From the NCBI GenBank assembly GCA_000783305.1, contig JROE01000002.1, positions 744,001 to 808,000 on the forward strand: a stretch of 64,000 bases of DNA, in the 5' to 3' direction. Both the position numbers and the translations under genes were made by a program. This stretch comes from Sphingobacteriaceae bacterium DW12 (lineage in GTDB: Bacteria; Bacteroidota; Bacteroidia; Sphingobacteriales; Sphingobacteriaceae). The first letter of the stretch is position 1; the number at the start of each line of letters is the position of its first letter. The notes under the pieces were generated by a model. The model did no database searches and was not told the DNA's origin. It worked only from the letters and a program-made list of their open reading frames with translations. This document shows, one piece after another, positions 45,037-53,979 of the stretch.

Positions 45037-46239
45037 TTAAATCGGCTTTTTAGAAATATGGATCTCCTTTCCCTGGATCTGGTGACGGAATGCGACCGAA
45101 AACGAAAGACCTTTTAGGAGTTTATCCAAATTCTCTTCCAGATGGAGCTTGCCACTGAATGTACGCGTAGATACTTCCGGATCGCAGTAGATTTTTACCC
45201 CGTAGTAGCGGGATAGCTGCTCCGCTATCTCCCCAAATGGGGTAGCCTCAAATGAGTAGTAGCCATGTATCCAACTAGTCAACCTTGTAGCGTCCACCTG
45301 AATCTTGCGCGCTTGGCCATTGGCCTGTTCAAACATTTGGTTAGGCGATAGATAAGCCACTTGATGACCGGCATTGACTTGCACCTTCCCCGACTGTAGG
45401 AGCACTTGCTGCGCTTTTACGTCCGCGTAGGCCGACACCGAAAAACGGGTCCCCAATACCTGCACCGAGAGGTCACGAGTGGTCACAATAAACGGGCGTT
45501 CCGGTTGATGGGCCACATCCAAGAAGACTTCCCCATCGACATAAATCTCGCGTTTGTCCTTTGCAAACACCACCGGATAGGTAATCGTTGTGCCCGAGTT
45601 GACCCATACTTTGGTCCCATCTTCCAACTCCAGCATCGAACGCTTACCATGTGGAGTAATCAGTTGATTGAAAGCTGTCAGCACCTGCTGCGCCTCCTGA
45701 TTATCAGAGGTCAGGACATGGCCATCCTTATAGACAATCTCCGGATTCTTACCTTCTAAATACGTCTTTTCCGTACCGGATATGACCAATGATACCTGCT
45801 CCCGCTTTTCACCGCTATCCACTTGGCTGCTTTGTACAAATTGAACTAGGGACATACTTTCGGCATTCTGGAGAGGATTACGCTGTGCGATTCGCACCCC
45901 TACAAATAGTAGGACAATAGCCGCCACAGCGGCAGCATACCCTAGCTGAGGACGCAAGCGGCGTATATCTTGGGTTGGCGCCACAGGCTGGGCAGCAGTG
46001 ATAGCCTGCCAGAGGTCTTCTTCCTCCACTTTTGACAAGTGGGGCTGGCTATCGTGTAGCAGATCCATATATTGACAAGCTTGCTTATAGCCGTCCGATA
46101 CCTCGCCCTGGCTATAGGCGTCCCAAAATAAACGTATTTCCGGCGTGGGGTTCATCCATTTGGCGATGAAGTAGTCGTCCTGAAGAAAATCTTCAAATGT
46201 AAATGCGTTGTACTGTTCGGCAGTCCTTCCTAAAGACAT
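45037..46239 (-). CDS. FecR family anti-sigma factor (PUL 3)
   Basis: A 400-residue regulator with an N-terminal cytoplasmic part, one membrane helix at about 104-123 (LGYAAAVAAIVLLFVGVRIA) and a periplasmic FecR domain (LELEDGTKVWVNSGTTITYP, EVFLDVAHQPERPFIVTT, VQVLGTRFSVSAYAD). The C-terminus (SWIHGYYSFEATPFGEIAEQ) is the part that normally contacts an STN domain. It lies between a FecI-type sigma factor (76 bases upstream) and an STN-containing SusC (51 bases downstream), so it transmits substrate sensing in PUL 3. Confidence 0.92.
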   Translation of the reverse strand: MSLGRTAEQYNAFTFEDFLQDDYFIAKWMNPTPEIRLFWDAYSQGEVSDGYKQACQYMDLLHDSQPHLSKVEEEDLWQAITAAQPVAPTQDIRRLRPQLGYAAAVAAIVLLFVGVRIAQRNPLQNAESMSLVQFVQSSQVDSGEKREQVSLVISGTEKTYLEGKNPEIVYKDGHVLTSDNQEAQQVLTAFNQLITPHGKRSMLELEDGTKVWVNSGTTITYPVVFAKDKREIYVDGEVFLDVAHQPERPFIVTTRDLSVQVLGTRFSVSAYADVKAQQVLLQSGKVQVNAGHQVAYLSPNQMFEQANGQARKIQVDATRLTSWIHGYYSFEATPFGEIAEQLSRYYGVKIYCDPEVSTRTFSGKLHLEENLDKLLKGLSFSVAFRHQIQGKEIHISKKPI

Positions 46240-46315
46240 AGATTTATTGGTTATTTAAGGAAGGACAATCCTGTTAAAATTATATACTCACTATTTTCAC
46301 TTTTTTTGAAAAAAA

Positions 46316-46861
46316 TCACTTGAGCTCTTTTTTTAACCGTGACAGCGAGCGATATAGCACATTCGAGACCGATTGCGTATTCATGTCCATCAAGATGCCA
46401 ATATCGGGGATAGACATCCCCTCTACAAACCGGCAATGGACGATTTCGCGCTGCCGGGTGGTGAGCAATGCCGTCAGCTTATCAAATCGTTGGGACGATG
46501 CCAATTCTTCCTCTGCACGCTCCAACCTATTCTCTTCCACCGAGGTCTCCGAAGTCTTGTACAGATTGTCCACATGCTGAGCATAACTGATCTTGCGCTT
46601 CTCCTGGTTCAGGAGCGCATTTTTGAGGGATATGAAGAGATAGATCTTGATATTCTCCACCTGCCCTAAGGAGTGGTTATGATGATATAATCGCAAAAAC
46701 AGATCCTGGATACAGTCCTTAATAAGCTCCTCGTCCATCGAAAACTGACGGCCATAGCGGAACAACGATTGGATGTGGCGTTGATAGATGTATTTGAATA
46801 CCATCTCATCCCCCACCTTCAATCGCTCCCATAATTCCTTATCAGATCTTTCGATAGACAT
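46316..46861 (-). CDS. FecI-like ECF sigma factor (PUL 3)
   Basis: A 181-residue sigma-70 factor. Region 2 includes YIYQRHIQSLFRYGRQF and ELIKDCIQDLFLRLY, and region 4 LTTRQREIVHCRFVEGMS followed by the helix-turn-helix IPDIGILMDMNTQSVSNVLY. It heads PUL 3, with FecR, SusC, SusD, GH76 and the LamG lipoprotein behind it on one strand. It should be released by FecR when mannan fragments engage SusC. Confidence 0.92.
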   Translation of the reverse strand: MSIERSDKELWERLKVGDEMVFKYIYQRHIQSLFRYGRQFSMDEELIKDCIQDLFLRLYHHNHSLGQVENIKIYLFISLKNALLNQEKRKISYAQHVDNLYKTSETSVEENRLERAEEELASSQRFDKLTALLTTRQREIVHCRFVEGMSIPDIGILMDMNTQSVSNVLYRSLSRLKKELK

Positions 46862-47023
46862 TACTTCATGGCTTGTATTATTGGTTCGTTTCGTTACCCA
46901 GAAACCTCAAATCACGTGCTCCCGGTATAGGCTTGTATAAACAAAAAACGTTTTAGCAACGATAATCGGCTAAATTAAAAAAAAGACACAACATTTTATG
47001 TTTTTCTAAAATTATCTATATAA

Positions 47024-47053
47024 CCTGCGAATATTGGGGGGGGTATTCGCAGG
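47024..47053. other. Hairpin with an eight-G loop in the PUL 3 upstream gap
   Basis: CCTGCGAATA (47024-47033) pairs perfectly with TATTCGCAGG (47044-47053). The 10-base loop is TT followed by eight G. No T run follows on either strand, so it is not a standard terminator. It stands between the divergent sigma factor and isochorismatase-like genes and may affect either. The rest of the 442-base gap 46862-47303 shows no gene. Confidence 0.5.
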
Positions 47054-47303
47054 GGTTATGCTGGGATTGGTGACCTGTGATGCGCGCAAAAGATCACAGT
47101 AGCGAGGCCATAGCCGCAAAAACGCAGAGCTTTGCTCGAATGATGAAATTTATGCGATAGGGAATCTTTTCCGTTTTCTTATCATACATCAATGTACGGG
47201 CGTATTGCTTCGTTTAACATTGTTTTAGAATCCAAAAGGAATACAGGTTCTAAAGATTGGCCGATCTTTTTAATTTTACTGAAACATCAAAAAGAAAAGT
47301 AGT

Positions 47304-47945
47304 ATGTCACTTACCACCAGAATCAATGCAGACGACGTCGCATTTTTATTGATCGACCACCAGAGTGGTCCCTTTCAAACCGTCAAAGATATCGAAATTC
47401 CAACTTTGCGCAGTAACGTAACTGCATTGTCCAAGATAGCGGCCTTGGAAAATATCCCGGTCATCACCACAGCCTCAGAGCCTAAAGGTCCCAACGGACC
47501 ACTTATGCCAGAAATTCATGAAATTGCTCCGCATGCTGTATATGTGAGTCGAAATGGAGAGGTCAATGCATGGGATACTCCTGCATTTGTGGCAGCGGTC
47601 AAAGCCACGGGGAAGAAAAAATTAGTCATCGCTGGAGTATTGACCAGTGTATGTGTGGCCTTCCCTGCCATATCTGCCATTGCAGAAGGCTATGAAGTAT
47701 TTGCGGTGATTGATGCCTCTGGTGATATGAGCCCATTATCTACCTAGGTCACCATTACGAGACTACAGCTTGCCGGTGTGATCCCAATCACCACCACGGC
47801 CGTCATCAGCGAAATCCTAAGAAGTTGGAAACATCAGGATGCATTGACCTACGCTCAAGCCTTATCAGCCGTCATGCCCAACTATCAGGCACTAATCGAA
47901 AACTATAGCAAGGCGCAAGAGGTAGCATTAGAGTACAAACAATAG
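47304..47945 (+). pseudogene. Isochorismatase-like (YcaC-type) hydrolase, interrupted by an amber codon
   Basis: The gene reads as a cysteine hydrolase of the isochorismatase superfamily, similar to YcaC: Asp18 in FLLIDHQ, the [11 protein letters not shown] segment and the nucleophile Cys117 in [18 protein letters not shown]. After SGDMSPLST an in-frame TAG occurs at 47745-47747 (codon 148). Translation then continues without a break as VTITRLQLAGVIPITTTAVI to a normal stop at 47943-47945. The combined length of about 213 residues equals the family norm. Homologues usually have Gln at this position, so one C-to-T change from CAG explains it. The shortened product keeps the active-site residues but loses the last 65 residues. 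Confidence 0.85.
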
Positions 47946-47978
47946 TCTATTCAACGTTTATCGTTATATATTTCCAAT

Positions 47979-48005
47979 GAGGGTGCTTATGCATCCTCTT
48001 TTTTT
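47979..48005 (+). terminator. Rho-independent terminator after the isochorismatase-like gene
   Basis: GAGGGTGC (47979-47986) pairs with GCATCCTC (47991-47998), with one G-T wobble and a 4-base loop, followed by seven T. It lies about 35 bases past the final stop, which supports the view that the gene once extended to 47945. Confidence 0.8.
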
Positions 48006-48356
48006 GTCCCCCTTACTACCTGACTAGTCTATCCCGCAGACGTCCTACAGTCCCTCACCTCGCCCTACTGAAAACTCCATTAAGCAGAGATATGGCGACC
48101 AACCAAATCTCGACCTGATGTCTAAACGTAACAACCATTCTTGAAAATCATTAATTGGGCCACTGGACCACTTAGTCAACTTTTCTCAACAAATCCTTAT
48201 TAAATATATTTCCAATCCCTTAATCCATTCACAATAGCGTGATTACCTAAAAAAATGAGACGAATGCGCAAAAAGATGAACAGATTATTCAAATATGCAC
48301 TGCTAGCTTTACTTTACTTTGTACTACAGTACACAATATAGCAGACCTCCCTTTTT

Positions 48357-48376
48357 CTAGAAAACCGGTTTTCCAG
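48357..48376. promoter_or_regulatory. Palindrome, possible operator ahead of the plus-strand susC
   Basis: The 14-base core GAAAACCGGTTTTC (48360-48373) is a perfect palindrome, and pairing extends outward to CT/AG with one mismatch. It lies about 200 bases before the susC start in a 634-base gap (47946-48579) without genes. The shape is that of a binding site for a dimeric regulator. No regulator gene is adjacent, so the protein is unknown. Confidence 0.4.
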
Positions 48377-48494
48377 TTTTAGCAAGAGTCGTTTATCCCT
48401 ATACGTTAAATACCATTGACAATGTTCAAGTATTTACGTAAAACAGAGGAAGGGTACCGCGGCGGAGATTTGCAAGTTGCGTAGCAGATGAATG

Positions 48495-48529
48495 AAAACC
48501 AATCAGCTCACCTTCTGATTATTGGTTTT
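48495..48529 (+). promoter_or_regulatory. Leader hairpin ahead of the plus-strand susC
   Basis: AAAACCAATCAG (48495-48506) pairs with CTGAT-TATTGGTTTT (48515-48529), leaving a 3-base bulge and an 8-base loop. The right arm ends in five T (48526-48530). It lies 50 bases before the susC ATG, so it could act as an attenuator or as a stabilising leader structure. Confidence 0.4.
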
Positions 48530-48579
48530 TAACCAAAAGTAAATAAAACAACTAGATTAGACATCCAAAATTTAAATCT

Positions 48580-51500
48580 ATGGTAATCAATAACTATCTC
48601 CATTCACTTATGGATAAAATACTGGGCAAACTAGCATTTATCTTATTGTTGTGGGCCCTAATAGCACCATTACTGGTGCTAGGACAGCAGAAATCCATCA
48701 CGGGTACCGTGACGGATGCCACGACCAGCCAACCGATCCAAGGTGTGGCTATACTACTGCAAAACAGCTCGTCGGGCACAAGTACAAAGGCTGATGGAAC
48801 CTTCTCGCTACAGGTACCAGCGAACGCTGTATTGCAAATTTCGTCTGTGGGGTATGCATCACAGACTATTACGATTGGAAACAGAACCGAATTCAACATT
48901 CAACTGACCTCGACCAATGAGTCTTTGGAAGAAGTAGTCGTGGTGGGATACGGTACCATGCGGAAAAAAGACCTTACCGGCTCCATCATCCAGATCCGGC
49001 CGGATCGAATCGCCAACGAAAATCCGCGTACCGTACAGGATATCTTGCGAGGTACACCAGGTCTGAATGTAGGCTTTAGCTCTTCGGCAAAGGGGGGTGG
49101 CTCGCTGCAGATCCGCGGACAGCGCTCGGTATATACGGACGGTAATCACAACAGCCCACTGATCGTGATGGATGGCATGTTTTTCTATGGCGAGCTATCC
49201 GAGATCAATCCTGACGATATCGAACAGATAGATGTGCTAAAAGATGCCTCGGCAGCAGCCGTCTATGGATCGAAAGCGGCTAATGGCGTCATCATTATTT
49301 CAACGAAGAAGGGTAAGGTAGGCAAACCGGTCATCAATGTGACGGCAAATTTTGGAGCTACTGGCCCCAGTGATTTTCGCAAAAGATGGGACAAGGACGC
49401 CTATATGCAACACCGCCAAGATTGGTTGACCAAGAATACCTATGGCGTGAATCAAGAGACGGGTGCATATGAAGCGTACCAAACGGGAGTATATACCCAG
49501 CAACCAGGTTTTTTTATGCGGCCAGATCAATTGCCCGCTAACATTTCTCTAGACAGCTGGCGTGCATATAGCACCAATGATGCCAACGAATCAGATTTGA
49601 GCATCTGGGCACGACGACTGGGATTCACCGGGAACGCGCTCCAAAATTTTGTCAACGGAAAAACTGTTGACTGGACAGACAAAACCTTTAGAACGGGCTT
49701 CGACCAAGACTATAATGCCAGTGTAAGTGGTGCGAGCGATAGGACGAACTACTACCTCTCGATGGGCTATTTGAAGAACCAAGGTGCGGTGGTGAGCGAC
49801 AATTATCGAGCGGTACGTGCCAACATGAAAGTGAATTCTAAGATTACCGACTGGTTTGAAATCGGCGCAAATGTCAACTTCCAAGACCGCTCAGATGGCA
49901 ACGTAGACATCGATATGGATCAAATGATGCGCAATAGCCCCTACGCCGACTATGCAGACGAAATGGGCAACCCCTTGCAGTTTCCATTGACTTCAGAATT
50001 CAGCCAACGCGGATACAATTATGATTTTCAACGAAAGTATTTAGATTTGGATAAGGGATTCACGGTCTTCAATACAATATTGCAGGCTAAACTCAAGCTA
50101 CCATTCAATATCACGTACTCCTTCAATGCATCTCCTCGCTATCAATTCTTTTACGACCGCTACTTCATGTCCGCGGACCTGCCCGGATCTGATCCCAAGA
50201 CACGTGGAGCCAACCGGGAGTCGGCCAAACGCTTTGATTGGTCTTTGAACAATACCATCAATTGGGAACATACCTTTGCAGAAAAGCATCGCGTCAATGT
50301 GACCCTTGTCCAGGAAGCGGAGCAGCTACGATACTGGCAAGAACGGATCGAGGCACGTAATATCTTGCCCTCTGATGCACTGGGATACCACAATGTAGGA
50401 ATGGGCAATAAAGAAGAAAGTAACTACTCCAGTAACGATACGCATGAAACAGCGGATGCACTAATGGCCCGTCTATTCTACAATTACGATGACCGCTATA
50501 TGGTGACGGGGACTATTCGACGGGATGGGTACTCGGCCTTCGGGTCGACTGATCCGTACGGCATTTTTCCATCCTTGGGCGGCGCGTGGACGTTTACCAA
50601 CGAAAAATTCTTCAAATGGAAAGACATCATGAGCTCCGGTAAACTACGAGTCTCGTATGGAAAAAATGGCAATCGATCACTAGGTTCACCATACTTGGCA
50701 TTAGCTAACCTGACAAGGGGGGGCGGAAAGATGCAAGGCTACATCGACGCTGCAGGTCAGATGCAACTATACCGCTACCTGATGATGGACCGATTGGCAA
50801 GCCCTAATCTGGAGTGGGAAAAGACGGCTGCATGGAACGTGGGACTAGATTTCGGATTTCTGAACGACCGCATATCAGGTTCAATTGAATACTACAATAT
50901 GCAGACTCACGACATGATCATGAATCAACGTATAGCCGGTTTCTCAGGTTTTAAAAGCATTACAACCAACCTCGGTCTGGTAGACAATAGAGGTATCGAA
51001 GTCGCATTGAATACCCAAAATTTTGATCGTGAAAATTTCCGCTGGTCCACGACATTTGGATTATCCTACAATAAAAATCGGATTAAACACCTGTACTACA
51101 GTTATGAAGATGTACTAGATGCAGCGGGTAACGTAACGGGACAAAAAGAGCAAGATGACATTACAAATGGCTGGTTTATCGGAAAATCCATCAACGCGAT
51201 ATGGAATTACCGGGTGACCGGGATATGGCAAACCCATGAAATTGACGAAGCAGCAAAATATGGGCAGAAGCCGGGCGACCCTAAGGTAGCCAACAATTAT
51301 ACGGGTGATGATGTCGTGAATGCAAACGGTTCGGTCACGCATGTATATAATGATCTAGATAAAGAATTTCTGGGGGAGACCGTCCCGCCTTACCATTGGT
51401 CTTTGCGGAACGAATTTGTCCTGTGGAAAGACTTGAGCGTCTCCTTCCAGATCTATTCGTACATGGGACACAAAAGCTTGTCGGGCAATTACCTCAACAA

Positions 51501-51849
51501 CGACGATGATGGCGGACGCATGCAATATGCACTGGCCAACCTACCGGAAAAAGAATACTGGACCCCGGATAACCCCACAAATAAATTCGGTCGGATAGAA
51601 GCTACAGGGCCAATAGGTGCTACCGGTGCCCAAAAACTGTATAACCGATCTTTCATCCGATTGGATAATATCTCCGCTGGGTATACACTACCGCAGCGCT
51701 GGACATCCATGTACCATATAAACCGGGTCAAGGTCTTTGGCGCCGTGCGGAATACCGCGACTTGGGCACAGGAATGGATCTACGGAGATCCTGAAACTGG
51801 ATCATGGGCTTCACGGACATTCACCCTAGGATTGAATTTAACTTTTTAG
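48580..51849 (+). CDS. SusC/RagA TonB-dependent transporter (plus-strand pair)
   Basis: A 1089-residue outer-membrane transporter without STN. The signal peptide is best seen from MDKILGKLAFILLLWALIAP (an in-frame ATG at 48610), so the start may be ten codons later than given. Then come a carboxypeptidase-regulatory-like domain (ITGTVTDATTSQPIQGVAIL), the TonB-box-like EEVVVVGYGTMRKKDLTGS, plug (VMDGMFFYGELSEINPDDIE and LKDASAAAVYGSKAANGVII) and a barrel ending TFTLGLNLTF. It pairs with the SusD gene 19 bases downstream. No glycosidase, FecI/FecR or two-component gene lies beside it, so the ligand is unknown. Confidence 0.94.
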   Translation: MVINNYLHSLMDKILGKLAFILLLWALIAPLLVLGQQKSITGTVTDATTSQPIQGVAILLQNSSSGTSTKADGTFSLQVPANAVLQISSVGYASQTITIGNRTEFNIQLTSTNESLEEVVVVGYGTMRKKDLTGSIIQIRPDRIANENPRTVQDILRGTPGLNVGFSSSAKGGGSLQIRGQRSVYTDGNHNSPLIVMDGMFFYGELSEINPDDIEQIDVLKDASAAAVYGSKAANGVIIISTKKGKVGKPVINVTANFGATGPSDFRKRWDKDAYMQHRQDWLTKNTYGVNQETGAYEAYQTGVYTQQPGFFMRPDQLPANISLDSWRAYSTNDANESDLSIWARRLGFTGNALQNFVNGKTVDWTDKTFRTGFDQDYNASVSGASDRTNYYLSMGYLKNQGAVVSDNYRAVRANMKVNSKITDWFEIGANVNFQDRSDGNVDIDMDQMMRNSPYADYADEMGNPLQFPLTSEFSQRGYNYDFQRKYLDLDKGFTVFNTILQAKLKLPFNITYSFNASPRYQFFYDRYFMSADLPGSDPKTRGANRESAKRFDWSLNNTINWEHTFAEKHRVNVTLVQEAEQLRYWQERIEARNILPSDALGYHNVGMGNKEESNYSSNDTHETADALMARLFYNYDDRYMVTGTIRRDGYSAFGSTDPYGIFPSLGGAWTFTNEKFFKWKDIMSSGKLRVSYGKNGNRSLGSPYLALANLTRGGGKMQGYIDAAGQMQLYRYLMMDRLASPNLEWEKTAAWNVGLDFGFLNDRISGSIEYYNMQTHDMIMNQRIAGFSGFKSITTNLGLVDNRGIEVALNTQNFDRENFRWSTTFGLSYNKNRIKHLYYSYEDVLDAAGNVTGQKEQDDITNGWFIGKSINAIWNYRVTGIWQTHEIDEAAKYGQKPGDPKVANNYTGDDVVNANGSVTHVYNDLDKEFLGETVPPYHWSLRNEFVLWKDLSVSFQIYSYMGHKSLSGNYLNNDDDGGRMQYALANLPEKEYWTPDNPTNKFGRIEATGPIGATGAQKLYNRSFIRLDNISAGYTLPQRWTSMYHINRVKVFGAVRNTATWAQEWIYGDPETGSWASRTFTLGLNLTF

Positions 51850-51868
51850 ACGACTAAGAACCGACAAG

Positions 51869-53878
51869 ATGAAGAATATAACACGACAACTAAACCGTAC
51901 AGCATTTGCCTTGCTGATGGGTGCCACCTTATTGGGCAGCAGCTGTTCGCGGGATTTTTTAAACCCAGATCCCCTATCATTCTATGAGCCCGGGACAACT
52001 TTCAACACCAGATCTGGATTGGAGGCTGTAATGGCAATCAGCGATCGTCACCTCAAATTGTATTGGATGACCGATCATAATGAGATGCTCTCATTGGGTA
52101 CAGAATATATCTTTTCCGAATTGATGGTGGCTTCGGCGACGGATAAGCGGAATATGCTGGCCGATGTGGCCAATATGCTGACGCCTACCAGCGATGACGG
52201 TACCGCTAACAATCTGGACAGGACCAACAGCTTGTGGTACTTTTGGGACGAAACCTATAACGGTATTCGAAATGCAAATACCATCCTCCACTATGTGGAT
52301 CAGGTACAAGATCTGGACGAGGCGACCAAAAATAGATTTAAAGGGCAGGCATACTTCCACCGGGCTTTCCGCTACATGGCGCTTGTCTTTCAGTATGGCG
52401 ATGTGCCACTCGTCACTAAGTTACTAGATGTACCCAAGCAAAATTACCGCACGACCGAGCGGGAGGCTATTCTAAAAATGATTACCCGGGATATGGAACT
52501 TGCCGTAGAATGGGTCCCAAATCAAAGTGAAATAGGTCTTATCGGGATGGTGAATAAGGGAGCCTGTCGTATGTTGCTCACCAAATGTTATCTAGCGACT
52601 GGCGAATATGAAAAGGCGAAGGAACAAACCGATATCTTGATCAACCAGTCTGGCCATGCATTGATGCAGAATACCTTCGGCACATTTAATGACGGTGGTG
52701 AGCCGCAGACTTGGCCGATTACCAGAAATGTAATCTGGGATTTGCATCGCGCCGAGAATAAATTGATCTCGACAAATAAAGAAGTCATTATGGGGATGCC
52801 CAACAGGGGATCGGATGCGGAATCATTTGTCAAAATGCTAACGATGCGCGTTCTGTACCCCTTCGTTTTTGACAATAGGCTGCAGGCGAAAGATGGAAGG
52901 CAGGCCTTGCTCAATATCCGTCGTAATACGACCGACTACAATGCTAAATATGATTATATGCGGTCTTTCGGACGGGGAATAGCGACCTTTCGCCCCACTC
53001 GTTTTCACATGACCAACTTATGGCGTGTCAATGGGGTAATGGATGAAACCGACTTGCGTCATAGCTCTTCGACGGGCAACTGGATCCGTATGGAAGACTA
53101 CAAGGTGAACAACAAAGCATCGACCGAATTTGGCAAACCGCTCACGCTTTTCAATCCCGACAATGGAAACTTACTATGCAGCGACACCATTCGCCGTTGG
53201 TTTGATGTACCGCATTACAAACTGTATCTAGATGACCCCATCGCTGAAGCCAATATAGTCGGCTCCGACGGACATCGTGGTGCGACAAACGGGGGCAATG
53301 CCGACTGGTACTTGTACCGTCTGGCAGAAGCCTACCTTTTGCGGGCCGAAGCAAAATACTACATTAACCCTAGCGATCCTACTATTAAAGATGATTTGAA
53401 TGCCATCAGGCAGCGTGCGCAATGTAGCCAGCTGTATCAAGGGGCTGTCACGATTGGGGATATCATGAACGAGCGTGCCCGTGAGCTATACTGGGAAGAA
53501 TGGCGCAATGTGGAACTGAAACGGGTATCCTTGTGCCTGGCCCGTAGTGGCAGACCTGATGAATGGGGAAATACCTACTCATTGGCAACCTTTGACAAAC
53601 AGACGGGTACAGACCCAGCTGGTGGAAGCTATTGGTACCAACGTATCGTACATTACAGCATGTACAATAAGGGGCCTATCCAAATCAATGCGCCTGGAAT
53701 CAGTGAACCCAACTACACGATGGATAAAAAGAATATGTACTGGCCTATTCCGAATGCTGCCATTACCTCTAACATAAACGGACAACTCAGTCAAAACTAT
53801 GGCTATACGGGGTATAACGCTGCTACTCCGAAATGGGATAACTGGGAGGATGCAGTTGCCGATGAAAGTACATTTTAG
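51869..53878 (+). CDS. SusD/RagB family nutrient-binding lipoprotein (plus-strand pair)
   Basis: A 669-residue lipoprotein with the lipobox LLGSSC (Cys about 26). SusD features are QAYFHRAFRYMALVFQYGDV, the C-terminal WYLYRLAEAYLLRAEAKYYI, the NERARELYWEEWRNVELKRV segment and the closing MYWPIPNAAITSNINGQLSQ region. It differs from the other SusD proteins in the window in having a longer tail after that point (YTGYNAATPKWDNWEDAVAD). It forms a two-gene unit with SusC and ends at a strong terminator. Confidence 0.92.
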   Translation: MKNITRQLNRTAFALLMGATLLGSSCSRDFLNPDPLSFYEPGTTFNTRSGLEAVMAISDRHLKLYWMTDHNEMLSLGTEYIFSELMVASATDKRNMLADVANMLTPTSDDGTANNLDRTNSLWYFWDETYNGIRNANTILHYVDQVQDLDEATKNRFKGQAYFHRAFRYMALVFQYGDVPLVTKLLDVPKQNYRTTEREAILKMITRDMELAVEWVPNQSEIGLIGMVNKGACRMLLTKCYLATGEYEKAKEQTDILINQSGHALMQNTFGTFNDGGEPQTWPITRNVIWDLHRAENKLISTNKEVIMGMPNRGSDAESFVKMLTMRVLYPFVFDNRLQAKDGRQALLNIRRNTTDYNAKYDYMRSFGRGIATFRPTRFHMTNLWRVNGVMDETDLRHSSSTGNWIRMEDYKVNNKASTEFGKPLTLFNPDNGNLLCSDTIRRWFDVPHYKLYLDDPIAEANIVGSDGHRGATNGGNADWYLYRLAEAYLLRAEAKYYINPSDPTIKDDLNAIRQRAQCSQLYQGAVTIGDIMNERARELYWEEWRNVELKRVSLCLARSGRPDEWGNTYSLATFDKQTGTDPAGGSYWYQRIVHYSMYNKGPIQINAPGISEPNYTMDKKNMYWPIPNAAITSNINGQLSQNYGYTGYNAATPKWDNWEDAVADESTF

Positions 53879-53926
53879 AGAACAGGAATAGCTGGATTGG
53901 CATTCTTAAAAACACCTATTTAAAAA

Positions 53927-53955
53927 ATAGCCGCTTGGTCTCCCCAAGCGGCTAT
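53927..53955. terminator. Bidirectional Rho-independent terminator between convergent genes
   Basis: ATAGCCGCTTGG (53927-53938) pairs perfectly with CCAAGCGGCTAT (53944-53955) across a 5-base loop, with six A before and a T-rich stretch after. It serves the susCD pair on the plus strand and the cytochrome-containing gene on the minus strand. Confidence 0.88.
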
Positions 53956-53979
53956 ACTTTTATTTGGAGACTCTGGCGC

